NCBI RefSeq assembly: GCF_965662675.1
Contig: NZ_CBFIIK010000002.1
Span: 40,875-104,874, forward strand
Origin: Roseicyclus sp965662675
GTDB taxonomy: Bacteria; Pseudomonadota; Alphaproteobacteria; Rhodobacterales; Rhodobacteraceae
Direction of reading: 5' to 3'
DNA length: 64,000 bases
Shown in pieces: positions 40,859-50,215 of the stretch. Position numbers and translations under genes: made by a program. The notes beneath the pieces are model-generated. The model was given only the letters and a program-made list of their open reading frames with translations. It had not been told where the DNA came from and did no database searches. Every line of letters begins with the position of its first letter. Positions within the stretch are counted from its first letter, which is position 1.

Positions 40859-42340
40859 ATGGCGTCGCGTCGTGCATTCCTGTCTGGCCTTGCCGCTTTC
40901 GCGGCAACACCTGCCATTGCGACGGCTCCTGCCGCATCGCTGCGTCCGATCATGCGCCCTGCCGGGCTTTTGGCGGGGACGATCCCATCGGTGCAGGATC
41001 TGGTCGCAGAGGCGGCGATTGGCGGGCGCGTCGGCTGTGTCGTGGCCGATGCGACGACCGGTGAAATTCTCGAGGGGATGAACCCGCTTTTGCCGCTTCC
41101 GCCTGCTTCGGTCACCAAGGCGGTGACCTGCGGTTATGCGCTCGAACGGCTTGGTCCGGGTTATCGTTTCGAAACCCGCATTGTTGCGGATGGCACGATC
41201 AGCAACGGGCGGCTGGAGGGGGATCTTTGGCTTGTCGGATCGGGTGATCCGACGCTTGATACCGACACATTGGCATCCATGGCTGCGGCATTGCGCGCAC
41301 AGGGGCTACATGCTGTGACAGGGCGCTTGATGGTGGCCGATGGCGCGCTTCCCGCGATCTTCGAGGTCGATCCATCACAGCCGCCGCACCTGGGCTATAA
41401 TCCCGCAATCTCCGGTCTGAATCTGAATTTCAACCGGGTCTATTTCGAGTGGGTTCGGCAGTCGGGCGATTATACCATCGCCTTGGACGCGCGTTCGGAA
41501 ACGCTGCGCCCCGCGGTGCAGATCGCCCGGATGCGCATCGCCGATCGTCGTGATCCGATCTACACCTACGAAAACATCGACGGGCGCGATCATTGGACCG
41601 TAGCGCGCGAGGCGTTGGGCGATAGCGGTTCGCGCTGGCTGCCGGTGCGGCGCCCCTCGGCGTATGCCGCCGAGGTGTTCGCGACATTGGCGCGCGCCGC
41701 AGGGATCAGTTTTTCCGACATCGCATTGGCCCCTTCCGCGCCTGCGCATGCGACGGTTCTGGTAGCCCATCGCAGCGAGCCGATGGAGGTGATCTTGCGC
41801 GACATGATGCGCTGGTCGACCAACCTGACCGCCGAGGTGGTCGGGCTGAAGGCAACCATGGCCGGCGGGCAAAGGCCCGTTGATCTGGCGCAATCGGCCG
41901 GGGCGATGTCGGTGTGGATGCGTGCGCGGCTTGGTGCGCGTCAGGCAGGCTTTGTCGATCATTCGGGCTTGGGCGATCAAAGCCGGCTGCGGCCGCATGA
42001 TATGGTCAGCGCGCTTGTCGCGGCTGGCCCCACGGGCGCATTGCGCGGGATGATGCGCGCCCAGCCGATGCTCGATCAACGCGGCAGGCCGATTGCCGAT
42101 CACCCGGTGCAGGTTGCAGCAAAAACGGGGACATTGAACTTCGTATCGTCACTGGCGGGTTATGCACGCCTACCCTCGGGACGGGATGTGGCATTCGCGA
42201 TTTTCTGCGCCGATACCGCACGGCGCGATGCGCTGACCGAGGCCGAACGCGAACGCCCCGAAGGTGCGCGCCCCTACAACCAGCGCGCCAAGCGGCTGCA
42301 ACAACAGCTGATCGAACGGTGGGCGGCGCTCTACGCCTGA
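40859..42340 (+). CDS. dacB: D-alanyl-D-alanine carboxypeptidase/endopeptidase (PBP4, DacB type)
   Basis: This 493-residue serine peptidase S13 protein has a twin-arginine-like signal (ASRRAFLSGLAAFAATPAI), then SVTK at 84-87 with the nucleophile Ser84, STN at 320-322 where SDN or SxN is usual, and KTG at 422-424. It acts in the periplasm, removing the last D-Ala or cutting crosslinks in peptidoglycan. ATG at 40859 was chosen for the signal peptide; ATG 40814 would extend it by 15. It diverges from the EamA gene. Confidence 0.93.
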   Translation: MASRRAFLSGLAAFAATPAIATAPAASLRPIMRPAGLLAGTIPSVQDLVAEAAIGGRVGCVVADATTGEILEGMNPLLPLPPASVTKAVTCGYALERLGPGYRFETRIVADGTISNGRLEGDLWLVGSGDPTLDTDTLASMAAALRAQGLHAVTGRLMVADGALPAIFEVDPSQPPHLGYNPAISGLNLNFNRVYFEWVRQSGDYTIALDARSETLRPAVQIARMRIADRRDPIYTYENIDGRDHWTVAREALGDSGSRWLPVRRPSAYAAEVFATLARAAGISFSDIALAPSAPAHATVLVAHRSEPMEVILRDMMRWSTNLTAEVVGLKATMAGGQRPVDLAQSAGAMSVWMRARLGARQAGFVDHSGLGDQSRLRPHDMVSALVAAGPTGALRGMMRAQPMLDQRGRPIADHPVQVAAKTGTLNFVSSLAGYARLPSGRDVAFAIFCADTARRDALTEAERERPEGARPYNQRAKRLQQQLIERWAALYA

Positions 42341-42348
42341 GGCGTCAG

Positions 42349-42388
42349 CTGTCATCAAAATGAAACGGGCCTGTCACGTGGCTGTCAC
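42349..42388 (+). promoter_or_regulatory. Pho boxes (PhoB direct repeats)
   Basis: CTGTCAT at 42349, CTGTCAC at 42371 and CTGTCAC at 42382 sit on an 11-base grid; the unit at 42360 (ATGAAAC) is degenerate. The last two form a PhoB box, CTGTCAC-GTGG-CTGTCAC. The set lies 49-88 bases before the phytase-like gene, at the right distance for a PhoB-activated promoter. Regulation by phosphate starvation is inferred. Confidence 0.72.
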
Positions 42389-42436
42389 CGCCCTGCGGCA
42401 AGCGGGCGTAGCTGCCACTTGCACTGGAGAATTCCA

Positions 42437-44596
42437 ATGGCCTCTCGCTCTCTCATGCTGACATCCGCGCTGGCGTTGATCGCCGCCACCCCTGCACTGG
42501 CGCAGGAGATGAATTTCAATCGGATCGCGTCATTCCCCGTTGCGCTGAACACGCCCGCTGCTGACGAAAGCTCGGCCGAAATCATCGCAGCCACGGGCGA
42601 TGGTATGACGCTGATCTATTCCGACAGCCCGGCGGGTGTGATCGGGTTCATCGACATCACCGACCCCGCGAACCCCGTCGCGGCGGGCAGCTTTGTGCTT
42701 CCCAATGGTGAGCCGACCGCCGTTTCCGCGCTCGGCCAGACGGTTTTCGTGGCCGAGAATACCTCTGAAAGTTATACTGCCCCCTCGGGCATCTTGCATG
42801 CGGTCGATGTCGCCAGCCGCGACGTGATCGCCTCGTGCGATCTGGGCGGTCAGCCCGACAGCACCGCCGTGGCCCCTGATGGCAGCTTTATCACCGTCGC
42901 CATCGAGAACGAGCGCGACGAGGATCTAGGCGATGGCCGTGTGCCGCAGATGCCCGCGGGCTATCTGGTGATCCAGCCCTTGGGTGCCAATGGCGCGATG
43001 GATTGCGCGGCGCAAATCCGCGTCGATCTAACCGGTCTGGCCGAGGTCGCGGGCGAAGACCCCGAGCCGGAATTCGTCGATGTGAACGCCAACGGCGACA
43101 TCGCCGTGACGCTGCAGGAAAACAACCACATTGTCGTTTTGTCCTCGGCTGGCGATGTCCTGAGCCATTTCAGTGCCGGGTCAGTCAGCCTTGAGGGTGT
43201 GGATACCAAGGAAGAGGGTGCGCTGACCTTTGACGGGCAGCTTGCCGATATCCCGCGCGAACCCGATGCGATCCAGTGGATCGACGCCGATCATGTCGTC
43301 ATCGCCAACGAGGGCGACATGGATGGCGGCAGCCGCGGCTTTACCGTATTCCGCCGCGACGGGACCGAGGTGTTCGAGGCGGGGATGAGCTTTGAATATG
43401 CCGTCGCAGAGATCGGCCATTACCCAGAAGAACGGTCCGGCAATAAGGGCGTGGAGCCCGAAGGGATGGAGGTCGGCACCTTCGGTGGCGTGCCGATGAT
43501 GTTCCTTTTGGCCGAGCGTGCGTCGGTCATCGGTGTTTATGACATGTCGAACCCGACGGCGCCCGTGCTGGCGCAGCTTCTGCCCTCCGGCATCTCGCCC
43601 GAAGGCGCGATGGCGATCCCCGCACGTAACCTGATCGTTACCGCAAATGAATTCGACGGGCGCGAAGACGGCGCGGCACCGGCCCATGTGATGATCTACG
43701 AGTATCAGAACGCGCCGGCGGTCTATCCACATCTCACGAGTGCCGGCACCGACAGCCTGATCGGCTGGGGCGCGATTTCCGGTCAGGTAATGGCCGAGGA
43801 TGGCACGATCTATGCCGTTTCCGACAGCTTTTATGGCATGCAGCCGACGATCTTCCACATCGACGTCAGCCAAACGCCCGCCCGCATCGTCGATGCGATC
43901 CGCGTGACGCGCGAGGGTCAGCCCGCGCAGCTGATGGATCTGGAGGGCATCGCGCTGGATGGCGAAGGCGGATTCTGGGTCGCCTCCGAAGGGCGCAGCG
44001 ACCGGATCATTCCCCATGCGATCTACCATATCGGTTCCGATGGCGCGATCGAGGATACCATCGCGTTGCCCAACGAATTGCTGGCGGTCGAAATCCGCTT
44101 CGGCTTCGAAGGGATCACGCGGGTCGGCGACATGCTCTACATGGCCGTTCAGCGCCCGTGGCGCGACGATCCGGCCAACCATGCCAAGGTTCTGGGCTAC
44201 AATCTAGAAACCGAGGAATGGTCGGTCATCCACTATCCTCTGACCGCACCCGCCACCGGCTGGGTCGGGCTGTCGGAAATCGTGGCCCATGGCGATCATC
44301 TGTACTTTGTCGAGCGCGACAACCAGCTTGCTGGTGCCGCTGTGACCAAGCTGATCACCCGCGTGGCCCTGTCGGCAATGGAAAACATGGTCGCTTTGGG
44401 CGAAACGCCCGCGGTGCTGGAAAAGGAAACGATGGTGGACCTGTTGCCCTATCTGACATCGACCGGCGGCTACGTGCTGGACAAGGTCGAAGGTCTGGCG
44501 ATTGCGGCGGATGGCACGATGTGGGTCTCGACGGACAATGACGGGGTCGATGACCATTCGGGCGAGACGATGTTTTTCGCCATTCCTGCGGAATGA
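42437..44596 (+). CDS. secreted two-domain beta-propeller protein, phytase/esterase-like
   Basis: This 719-residue protein has a signal peptide cleaved after PALAQ, then a choice-of-anchor-I-like beta propeller (about 25-430: VIGFIDITDPANPVAAG, MEVGTFGGVPMMFLLAERAS), and a C-terminal domain of the esterase-like activity of phytase family (about 440-715: DLEGIALDGEGGFWVASEGR, EIRFGFEGITRV, KVEGLAIAADGTMWVSTDND). Such proteins are probably periplasmic or extracellular phosphomonoesterases. Pho boxes upstream agree with phosphate scavenging. It is monocistronic, with a hairpin at 44695. Confidence 0.85.
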   Translation: MASRSLMLTSALALIAATPALAQEMNFNRIASFPVALNTPAADESSAEIIAATGDGMTLIYSDSPAGVIGFIDITDPANPVAAGSFVLPNGEPTAVSALGQTVFVAENTSESYTAPSGILHAVDVASRDVIASCDLGGQPDSTAVAPDGSFITVAIENERDEDLGDGRVPQMPAGYLVIQPLGANGAMDCAAQIRVDLTGLAEVAGEDPEPEFVDVNANGDIAVTLQENNHIVVLSSAGDVLSHFSAGSVSLEGVDTKEEGALTFDGQLADIPREPDAIQWIDADHVVIANEGDMDGGSRGFTVFRRDGTEVFEAGMSFEYAVAEIGHYPEERSGNKGVEPEGMEVGTFGGVPMMFLLAERASVIGVYDMSNPTAPVLAQLLPSGISPEGAMAIPARNLIVTANEFDGREDGAAPAHVMIYEYQNAPAVYPHLTSAGTDSLIGWGAISGQVMAEDGTIYAVSDSFYGMQPTIFHIDVSQTPARIVDAIRVTREGQPAQLMDLEGIALDGEGGFWVASEGRSDRIIPHAIYHIGSDGAIEDTIALPNELLAVEIRFGFEGITRVGDMLYMAVQRPWRDDPANHAKVLGYNLETEEWSVIHYPLTAPATGWVGLSEIVAHGDHLYFVERDNQLAGAAVTKLITRVALSAMENMVALGETPAVLEKETMVDLLPYLTSTGGYVLDKVEGLAIAADGTMWVSTDNDGVDDHSGETMFFAIPAE

Positions 44597-44694
44597 GGTT
44601 CTGCGCCATCCCGCCGATGTGAGCCGCGCCATTCCCCCTTTGGCCGCGTCTTGAAGCAGGGGAATGCGTATTTTTGGAAAGATGAAGGGCATTT

Positions 44695-44719
44695 CCCCCG
44701 GTGGTTCGACCGCCGGGGG
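44695..44719. terminator. GC-rich hairpin after the phytase-like gene
   Basis: CCCCCGGTGGT (44695-44705) pairs with ACCGCCGGGGG (44709-44719), with one G-T wobble, around TCG. It is 99 bases beyond the stop and 16 bases before the stop of the convergent cupin gene. TGTTGCTTT follows on the plus strand. Confidence 0.7.
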
Positions 44720-44735
44720 TGTTGCTTTGCGGGTG

Positions 44736-45074
44736 CTAGAGTCGGATCACGAAATCCTTGGTGGTGGTTTCGACCACCTGCCATGTGCCGGTAAAGCCCG
44801 GACGGATCACATGAGCCTCGCCCGGGCGTAGGGTGATCGGATCGCCCCCATCGGGGGTCAGGATCGAAACCCCATCCGTCACGCGGAAATATTCCCATTC
44901 ATCATAGACCACGCGCCAAGTGCCGGGCGTCGATTGCCAGACGCCGCACCACAGGCCCGGCGCCTCATCGGTCAGCCATGTGCGATGTTCGGGGTCACCC
45001 GCGATCAGGCGGGCGGGATCGGGGCGCGAAATCTCGGGGCTGCCTTGCGGCAAGACGGGCGATGTCAGCTTCAT
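44736..45074 (-). CDS. cupin-domain protein
   Basis: This 112-residue protein matches small cupins of the DUF861 type: GVWQSTPGTWRVVYDEWEYFRVTDGVSILTPDGG, then LRPGEAHVIRPGFTGTWQVVETTTKDFVIR. The metal-binding histidines of classical cupins are mostly missing (one His in EAHVI), so it may be a binding rather than catalytic protein. It follows the solute-binding-protein gene on the same strand, 51 bases away, and may be its partner. Confidence 0.85.
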   Translation of the reverse strand: MKLTSPVLPQGSPEISRPDPARLIAGDPEHRTWLTDEAPGLWCGVWQSTPGTWRVVYDEWEYFRVTDGVSILTPDGGDPITLRPGEAHVIRPGFTGTWQVVETTTKDFVIRL

Positions 45075-45125
45075 GGGGCCATCGGTAATGAAAGGCGCCG
45101 CCCCGATGGGGCGGCGCAGGTCGAC

Positions 45126-46598
45126 TTACTGGGTCCAGCGCACGGCGGTCAGGTCATTGGCCTGCGTCGGTGAGTTGGCCCAAAGTCCTTCGATATTCGC
45201 GTTCGCGACACCGGTTTTTGCCAGCTGAAAGAGGAAGCCGTTGACGTAATCGCCCGCGATCATCTCTTGCATCTCGACCATGAGTGCTGCGCGCGCCGTC
45301 GGGTCCGACGTGGTGGCGAGCGTCTCGTTCAGCGCAACGAATTCGGGCCGGGCATATTGGAAGTAATAATCGGGCCGGGCGTAGATGCCGATATCCATTG
45401 GTTCGGTATGGCTGACGATCGTCAGGTCGAAATCACGCCCGCGGAAGACCTGTTCAAGCCACTGCGCCCATTCGAGATTTGTGATCTCGGTCTCGATCCC
45501 CACCGCGCGCAGTTGTGCGGCGATGATCTCGCCGCCACGGCGCGCATAGGCGGGGGGCGGCAGCGCAAGGCGCAAGCTCAGACCGCCTGGTGCGGCCTCG
45601 GCCAAAAGCGCGCGGGCAGCGTCGGGGTCATGGGCCGACAGGCCGGTCAGATCGACATAGTTCGGGTTATGCGGCGCGAAATGCGTGCCGATGGGCGTGC
45701 CATAGCCGAACATCGCTCCGTCGATGATATCTTGGCGGTTGATCGCATGGGCGATCGCTTGGCGGATGCGGACATCATCCAGCGGCGCTTGGGCGTTGTT
45801 CATCGCGAGGATGGTTTCCCCCTCGGTCGAGCCGACAATGACCGTAAAGCGCGGATCGGCTGCGAACTGGGCCAGTGTTTCGGGGGCCGGGAAATTCGGG
45901 AAGGCATCGACATCGCCCGCCATCATCGCGGCGAAGGCGGCGTTGGGGTCCGAGATGAAGCGGAAGGTCGCGGCCTCCAACGCTACGGGCGTGCCCCAAT
46001 AGGCATCATTGCGGACCAGCTCGATCCGGTCGCCCTCGACCCGGTTGGCAAAGCGGAAAGGGCCGGTGCCGATGGGGTTGGTGGCATTCGTCTCGGCGCT
46101 TTCAGGGGCGACGATCACCGCATCCCCCCATGCCATGTCGAAGAGGAACGCCCCGTCGGGCCCGTCGAGCGTGACGCGCACAGTCAGATCATCCACCACC
46201 TCGGCGCTGAGGATATTGGCGAAAAGCGCGGGCTGGGCGTTGGTCGACCCCTCGGCGCGGGCGCGGTCGAGCGAAAACACCACGTCATCGGCGGTCAGGG
46301 TCGTGCCGTCATGGAAGCTCACGCCGGGGCGGAGCGCGAAGGTATAGACCGTGCCATCCGCGGAAATTTCCCAAGAAGCGGCGAGGCCGGGATTGACCGA
46401 TCCGTCAGGGCCGAAGCGGGTGAGCCCTTCGAAGAGATTGGCATAGACTACCTCGTCGATGGCGGCGGCAGCGCCGGCCGTCGGGTCGAGGTTCGGCGGC
46501 TCCAGCACCATGCCGATGGAAAGATCGGCTTGCTGGGCAAACGCGGCCCCGGCGCTGAGCGCACAGATTGCCACGCCACGGCGAAGATGATGGATCAT
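45126..46598 (-). CDS. ABC transporter solute-binding protein, family 5
   Basis: This 490-residue periplasmic protein has a signal peptide (GVAICALSAGAAFAQQ) and the SBP_bac_5 pattern: GPDGSVNPGLAASWEISADGTVYTFALRPGVSFHDGTTLTADDV in the first third, and FGYGTPIGTHFAPHNPNY and DPDAARALLAEA later. Family members bind oligopeptides, glutathione or nickel. Permease and ATPase genes are not next to it, so it is an orphan or uses a transporter encoded elsewhere. Confidence 0.92.
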   Translation of the reverse strand: MIHHLRRGVAICALSAGAAFAQQADLSIGMVLEPPNLDPTAGAAAAIDEVVYANLFEGLTRFGPDGSVNPGLAASWEISADGTVYTFALRPGVSFHDGTTLTADDVVFSLDRARAEGSTNAQPALFANILSAEVVDDLTVRVTLDGPDGAFLFDMAWGDAVIVAPESAETNATNPIGTGPFRFANRVEGDRIELVRNDAYWGTPVALEAATFRFISDPNAAFAAMMAGDVDAFPNFPAPETLAQFAADPRFTVIVGSTEGETILAMNNAQAPLDDVRIRQAIAHAINRQDIIDGAMFGYGTPIGTHFAPHNPNYVDLTGLSAHDPDAARALLAEAAPGGLSLRLALPPPAYARRGGEIIAAQLRAVGIETEITNLEWAQWLEQVFRGRDFDLTIVSHTEPMDIGIYARPDYYFQYARPEFVALNETLATTSDPTARAALMVEMQEMIAGDYVNGFLFQLAKTGVANANIEGLWANSPTQANDLTAVRWTQ

Positions 46599-46685
46599 GG
46601 TGTTCGTCTCCCACAAGGTGTCCCGGCGCCATCATGGCGCAGAGTGGAGAAAAAATCCCGGCAAAAATCGTCGCGCAGAACGTAC

Positions 46686-47543
46686 TTAGCCCCAGCTCTG
46701 CGGAAGTGTGAAACCCATCGCGCGCAAGCCGTCGCGCTGGGCGCTGACAAAGGGCTCCAATCGTTCGGCCAGCCCTTCTGGCATGGGGTGGGGCGGTGAC
46801 GGGTTGACCACCCGCGACACGATATTATCCGGGAGCGTCTGCGGCGCGATATCCAGAAACTGCTCGATATCGGCCACAAAGCCGCGTGGATCATGGCCGA
46901 TACGGTCGAAGAAATCGATCATCAGACAGTCTTGAGGCATACCCGAACGCAGCCGCGTGATGGCCGCGACATAGTTGGTATGCTCAAGATAATCGCCCTC
47001 TTGAATATGGGCGAAAATCTCATCGGCGTGCCAGCCATCGAGCAAATGGGATCGCCCCTGCACCTTGAGATGAAAGCGCACATGGCTCCAGAGTCTATCG
47101 ATGGGTTCGCGCAAGGTGTATAGCACGCGCAGGCGGCGAGAGCGGGCGTGTATATCGCGCCACGTCTCGCTTGGCAAAAGCGCGTTCAGGTTCGAGAAAT
47201 CCGCAACCCAGCGCGCCTGGCCACGGTGCAGAAACAACTCGTTGAACCAAGCATCATCCACCGGACCGTTCAGCCAGTTCGCCACCCAGCGCACCCGTTT
47301 TTGCAGCACCTGAACATGCGACACCTCGGGGTCGAAGGCGAGATATCCTTTGGCGCGTCGCATGCGCGCCCGATCCGACAAGAGCCCAGGGCGCAAGGCT
47401 TGCGCATAGAAGTAATGGATTTCCTTTTCGTGGCTGAAATGTACATCGGGATGGCGGCTCATGACATCGTAAAGCCAGGTGGTTCCCGCCTTCATCGCGC
47501 CGACGCTGAGGAAAACTTGGTCGAAAATGGGCTGTTCGTTCAT
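46686..47543 (-). CDS. sulfotransferase domain protein
   Basis: This 285-residue protein has the 5'-phosphosulfate-binding loop GAMKAGTTWLYD at 15-26 and the 3'-phosphate motif REPIDRLWSHVRFH. These bind PAPS, so it should transfer sulfate to a carbohydrate or small molecule; acceptor unknown. No glycosyltransferase or other sulfation gene lies nearby. The start at 47543 gives MNEQPIFDQVF. It precedes the solute-binding-protein gene on the minus strand with 87 bases between. Confidence 0.9.
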   Translation of the reverse strand: MNEQPIFDQVFLSVGAMKAGTTWLYDVMSRHPDVHFSHEKEIHYFYAQALRPGLLSDRARMRRAKGYLAFDPEVSHVQVLQKRVRWVANWLNGPVDDAWFNELFLHRGQARWVADFSNLNALLPSETWRDIHARSRRLRVLYTLREPIDRLWSHVRFHLKVQGRSHLLDGWHADEIFAHIQEGDYLEHTNYVAAITRLRSGMPQDCLMIDFFDRIGHDPRGFVADIEQFLDIAPQTLPDNIVSRVVNPSPPHPMPEGLAERLEPFVSAQRDGLRAMGFTLPQSWG

Positions 47544-47737
47544 GGAGTCGTGTCCAGACAAAAAAGACGCGCGCCTTTGGCGCGAATTGTGAACCTTCGC
47601 TCGTTCTTTGCATCTTGCGTTGGGCCATGCAAGCCGGCTGGCCGGGTGTGGCCGGAATGGCAGCGTCAAAATCTATGGGCTTTGGCTGGCGAATCGGATT
47701 AAAGATTTTAGGCTGGAGCACGAATTGAGGGGGCGGC

Positions 47738-47935
47738 ATGCCGAATCTGACCATCGACGAGATCTTGGCGATAAGCCCCGATGCGATGCCCGACTTCATC
47801 CGAAAGCACACATCGTCGCGCACCTTGAGCCGTGTTGTCAAAACGCTCAACCGCACCTTGATCGATGGGGATGAGGCCGCCCGCGACATGGCCGCCCACG
47901 CCTTGCGCCATCTTGGCTTCGAGGAAACCACTTAA
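47738..47935 (+). CDS. small hypothetical protein (65 residues)
   Basis: The protein reads MPNLTIDEILAISPDAMPDF, then IRKHTSSRTLSRVVKTLNRT and a helical end DEAARDMAAHALRHLGFEE. It appears all helical and slightly acidic, with no signal or membrane segment. I do not recognise a family. AGGGGG at 47728 is a weak ribosome site. Its 3' end overlaps that of the convergent deacylase gene by 4 bases. The 194-base gap to the divergent sulfotransferase gene holds its promoter. Confidence 0.6.
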   Translation: MPNLTIDEILAISPDAMPDFIRKHTSSRTLSRVVKTLNRTLIDGDEAARDMAAHALRHLGFEETT

Positions 47936-49221
47936 CACGGCTTGGCCAACAACAACTCGCCCAAGGTCAGCGCCATGACCTTGGCGCTGTCGATCATGTC
48001 CTGCACGCCCACCCATTCATCGGGCTGGTGGGCAAGGTCCAAGATACCGGGCCCATATGCGATGCAGTTCTTCAGCCGCCCGATCCGGTCGATATGTTTC
48101 TGATCATAGGTGCCGGGTGAAACGACATAATCGGCCTGTCGTGCCAGAACCCGTTCGATCGCGGCGGCGACGCTGGTCACGATCGGCGCGTCGCGCGCCG
48201 TCATCGTCGGCTGCACCTCGAAAAGCTCTTTGATCTCGTAGGAAAACCCGGGCCTGCGGGCGCGCACGCGCTCCATCAGGGCGGTTATCTCCGCCTTCAC
48301 CTCGGTGGGGTCTTCTTCGATCAAGAAGCGCCGGTCGATTGTGATGCGGCAGCGGTCTGGCACGCATGGGGCGGGCAGGCCATCATAGCCATCGGGCTGG
48401 ACCGGTTCGCCGCCATGGATCGCGTTGATATTCAAGGTCGAGGATCTTGCCCCTTCCGGCACGACGGGCATGGCGGTGCGCTTGCCCGCCAAGAGGGGAA
48501 ACAGCGTCGCCTCCATCTCGGCCAAAACCGCGCCCATATGGCGCACGGCGCAATCACCCAAGAACGGCATGGAGCCATGCGCGATCCGCCCATGCGTCTC
48601 GATCTCGGCCCACCATACGCCGCGATGGCCCAAACAAATGCGGTCTTTGTTTAAGGGCTCGGGGATGATGACATGCTGCACGCGTTCCGGGCTGAAATAG
48701 CCGCGCTCGGCCAGATAGGCGACACCGCCATAGCCGCCCGATTCCTCGTCCGCCGTGGCGCTGATCTCGATTGCGCCGGCGTGGTCAGGATGAGTGTCGA
48801 TGAATGCCTCGGCCGCGATGATGCTGGCGGCCAGGCCCCCCTTCATGTCGCATGCCCCGCGCCCATAGACGCGTCCGTCGCGCAACTCGCCGCCGAAGGG
48901 ATCGATGCTCCAGCCATGGCCGGTCTCGACCACATCATGATGGCTGTTGAAATGCACGCAATCGCCGGGTCGCCCCCCGTTGCGGCGCGCAACCATGTTC
49001 CATCGCGGGTATGCTTCGCTATCGGCGGGCGCGCCATGGGCGCGGATCATCTCAACTGTGAAACCCTTGGCTGACAACCGCGCCTGCAGCATCTCGCAGA
49101 TCTCGAGGTAATTGCGCCCCGGTGGATTGAGGGTCGGGATGCGGACCAATGCTTGGGTCAGCGCGACCAGTTCGTCTTGGCGCGCGGCAATGGCCTCCAG
49201 CAATCGGTCATCATTTTCCAT
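47932..49221 (-). CDS. M20-family deacylase (ArgE/DapE type)
   Basis: This 429-residue two-zinc hydrolase shows FNSHHDVVETGHGW with the first ligand His and catalytic Asp, GRGACDMKGGLAA with the bridging Asp, ADEESGGYGG with the catalytic Glu pair, and GTYDQKHI near the end in place of the usual H ligand region. It cleaves an N-acyl group from an amino acid; the assignment to acetylornithine or succinyl-diaminopimelate is not supported beyond family. The start at 49221 gives MENDDRLLEAIAAR. Confidence 0.88.
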   Translation of the reverse strand: MENDDRLLEAIAARQDELVALTQALVRIPTLNPPGRNYLEICEMLQARLSAKGFTVEMIRAHGAPADSEAYPRWNMVARRNGGRPGDCVHFNSHHDVVETGHGWSIDPFGGELRDGRVYGRGACDMKGGLAASIIAAEAFIDTHPDHAGAIEISATADEESGGYGGVAYLAERGYFSPERVQHVIIPEPLNKDRICLGHRGVWWAEIETHGRIAHGSMPFLGDCAVRHMGAVLAEMEATLFPLLAGKRTAMPVVPEGARSSTLNINAIHGGEPVQPDGYDGLPAPCVPDRCRITIDRRFLIEEDPTEVKAEITALMERVRARRPGFSYEIKELFEVQPTMTARDAPIVTSVAAAIERVLARQADYVVSPGTYDQKHIDRIGRLKNCIAYGPGILDLAHQPDEWVGVQDMIDSAKVMALTLGELLLAKPC

Positions 49222-49322
49222 CGCCGCAAGAGTGCGCCGATGCGGCACAGGCTGCAAGCCCTGCCATTTCGTACAAATATCCCCTATATCGAAAGCATCG
49301 AGATACGAAAAAGAGGCGAAAG

Positions 49323-49586
49323 ATGATCATCGGGCTTGGACGTATGCTGCTGTTGATGCTGGCGCTACTGACGGTGGTCTATGTCTCGTTGTTCTTCTAT
49401 TGGCGCGCCGGTGCCAAGATGCGCTTGGAAGAGCAATGGGTGATGGCCGGGCGACCCGGTGATCGCGACGCGTGGATCGACGAGCGCATTGCGCCGATCG
49501 CGCGGCGCATCCGCGCATGGCTAGTGTTTTTCGTTTACCTGCTGCCGGTCGCAGGTTTGAGCTTGTATATCACCCTTACGAATTGA
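49323..49586 (+). CDS. small two-helix inner-membrane protein
   Basis: This 87-residue protein has membrane helices at about 5-27 (GRMLLLMLALLTVVYVSLFFY) and 64-84 (WLVFFVYLLPVAGLSLYITL) flanking a charged loop with WVMAGRPGDRDAWIDERIAPIARR. GAGG at 49313 is the ribosome site. It is upstream of the DUF1523 gene by 9 bases, so the two probably form an operon. Similar genes are paired with DUF1523 in related bacteria as far as I recall; function unknown. Confidence 0.75.
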   Translation: MIIGLGRMLLLMLALLTVVYVSLFFYWRAGAKMRLEEQWVMAGRPGDRDAWIDERIAPIARRIRAWLVFFVYLLPVAGLSLYITLTN

Positions 49587-49595
49587 GGTGCGCCC

Positions 49596-50201
49596 ATGCG
49601 CTGGCCCCGTATCGTCTTTTTCTTGACCCTGATCCTGATCCTCGGGGCCATGCTGCATTACACGCTGCCGCAGCGCGACATCGTGCGCATTACCGGGACC
49701 GAAATCATCCGGCAGGATTTTTCCGGGCTTAACCGGATCTTTTACGCCCAAGGTGATAGCGGCAACGCCCAGACCGATAGCCGCGACCTGCGTCTGATCA
49801 ATGCGGTGCATGTGTCGGGTGCCGTGATGGTCTATCGCAACGAAGATACGGGCTTCGGCTGGCCGCCCTACTTCAAACTCGACAGCGCCGATCTGCATGC
49901 CGAGGCGGCGAACCTGACTTCGACCGCCGCCGCCCCGCAATGGGTGGCGGTCACCCATTATGGCTGGCGCTCGCGGCTTTTGACGACCTATCCCAATGCA
50001 GTAGGCATTCGCCCCGTCGACGGGCCGGATGCGACTTTCGTGCCTTGGCTCAATGCCATCATCTTGTTGGCGCTTCTGGTCATCGGTTTCATGGTATGGC
50101 GTATCTGGGAACGATTCGAGGATCGCGTGATCGACCCGTTGCGCGACCGCTTGGCCGTGCAATGGGCCAAGATCAAGGACAAGACGGCCGGGCGCGGCTA
50201 G
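49596..50201 (+). CDS. DUF1523 membrane protein
   Basis: This 201-residue protein has a helix at the N terminus (RIVFFLTLILILGAMLHYTL), a periplasmic beta-rich domain with RDIVRITGTEIIR, INAVHVSGAVMVYRNEDTGFGWPPYFK and WVAVTHYGWRSRLLTTYPNA, and a C-terminal helix (NAIILLALLVIGFMVWRIW). This matches DUF1523, a family of unknown function in Rhodobacterales. It is cotranscribed with the preceding small membrane protein and convergent with the ALDH16 gene. Confidence 0.88.
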   Translation: MRWPRIVFFLTLILILGAMLHYTLPQRDIVRITGTEIIRQDFSGLNRIFYAQGDSGNAQTDSRDLRLINAVHVSGAVMVYRNEDTGFGWPPYFKLDSADLHAEAANLTSTAAAPQWVAVTHYGWRSRLLTTYPNAVGIRPVDGPDATFVPWLNAIILLALLVIGFMVWRIWERFEDRVIDPLRDRLAVQWAKIKDKTAGRG

Positions 50202-50215
50202 GCGGAGTGTCGCCG

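Noticed and set aside
45267..46799. 510-codon plus-strand frame opposite the solute-binding protein
   Set aside because: Antisense shadow; composition not protein-like.
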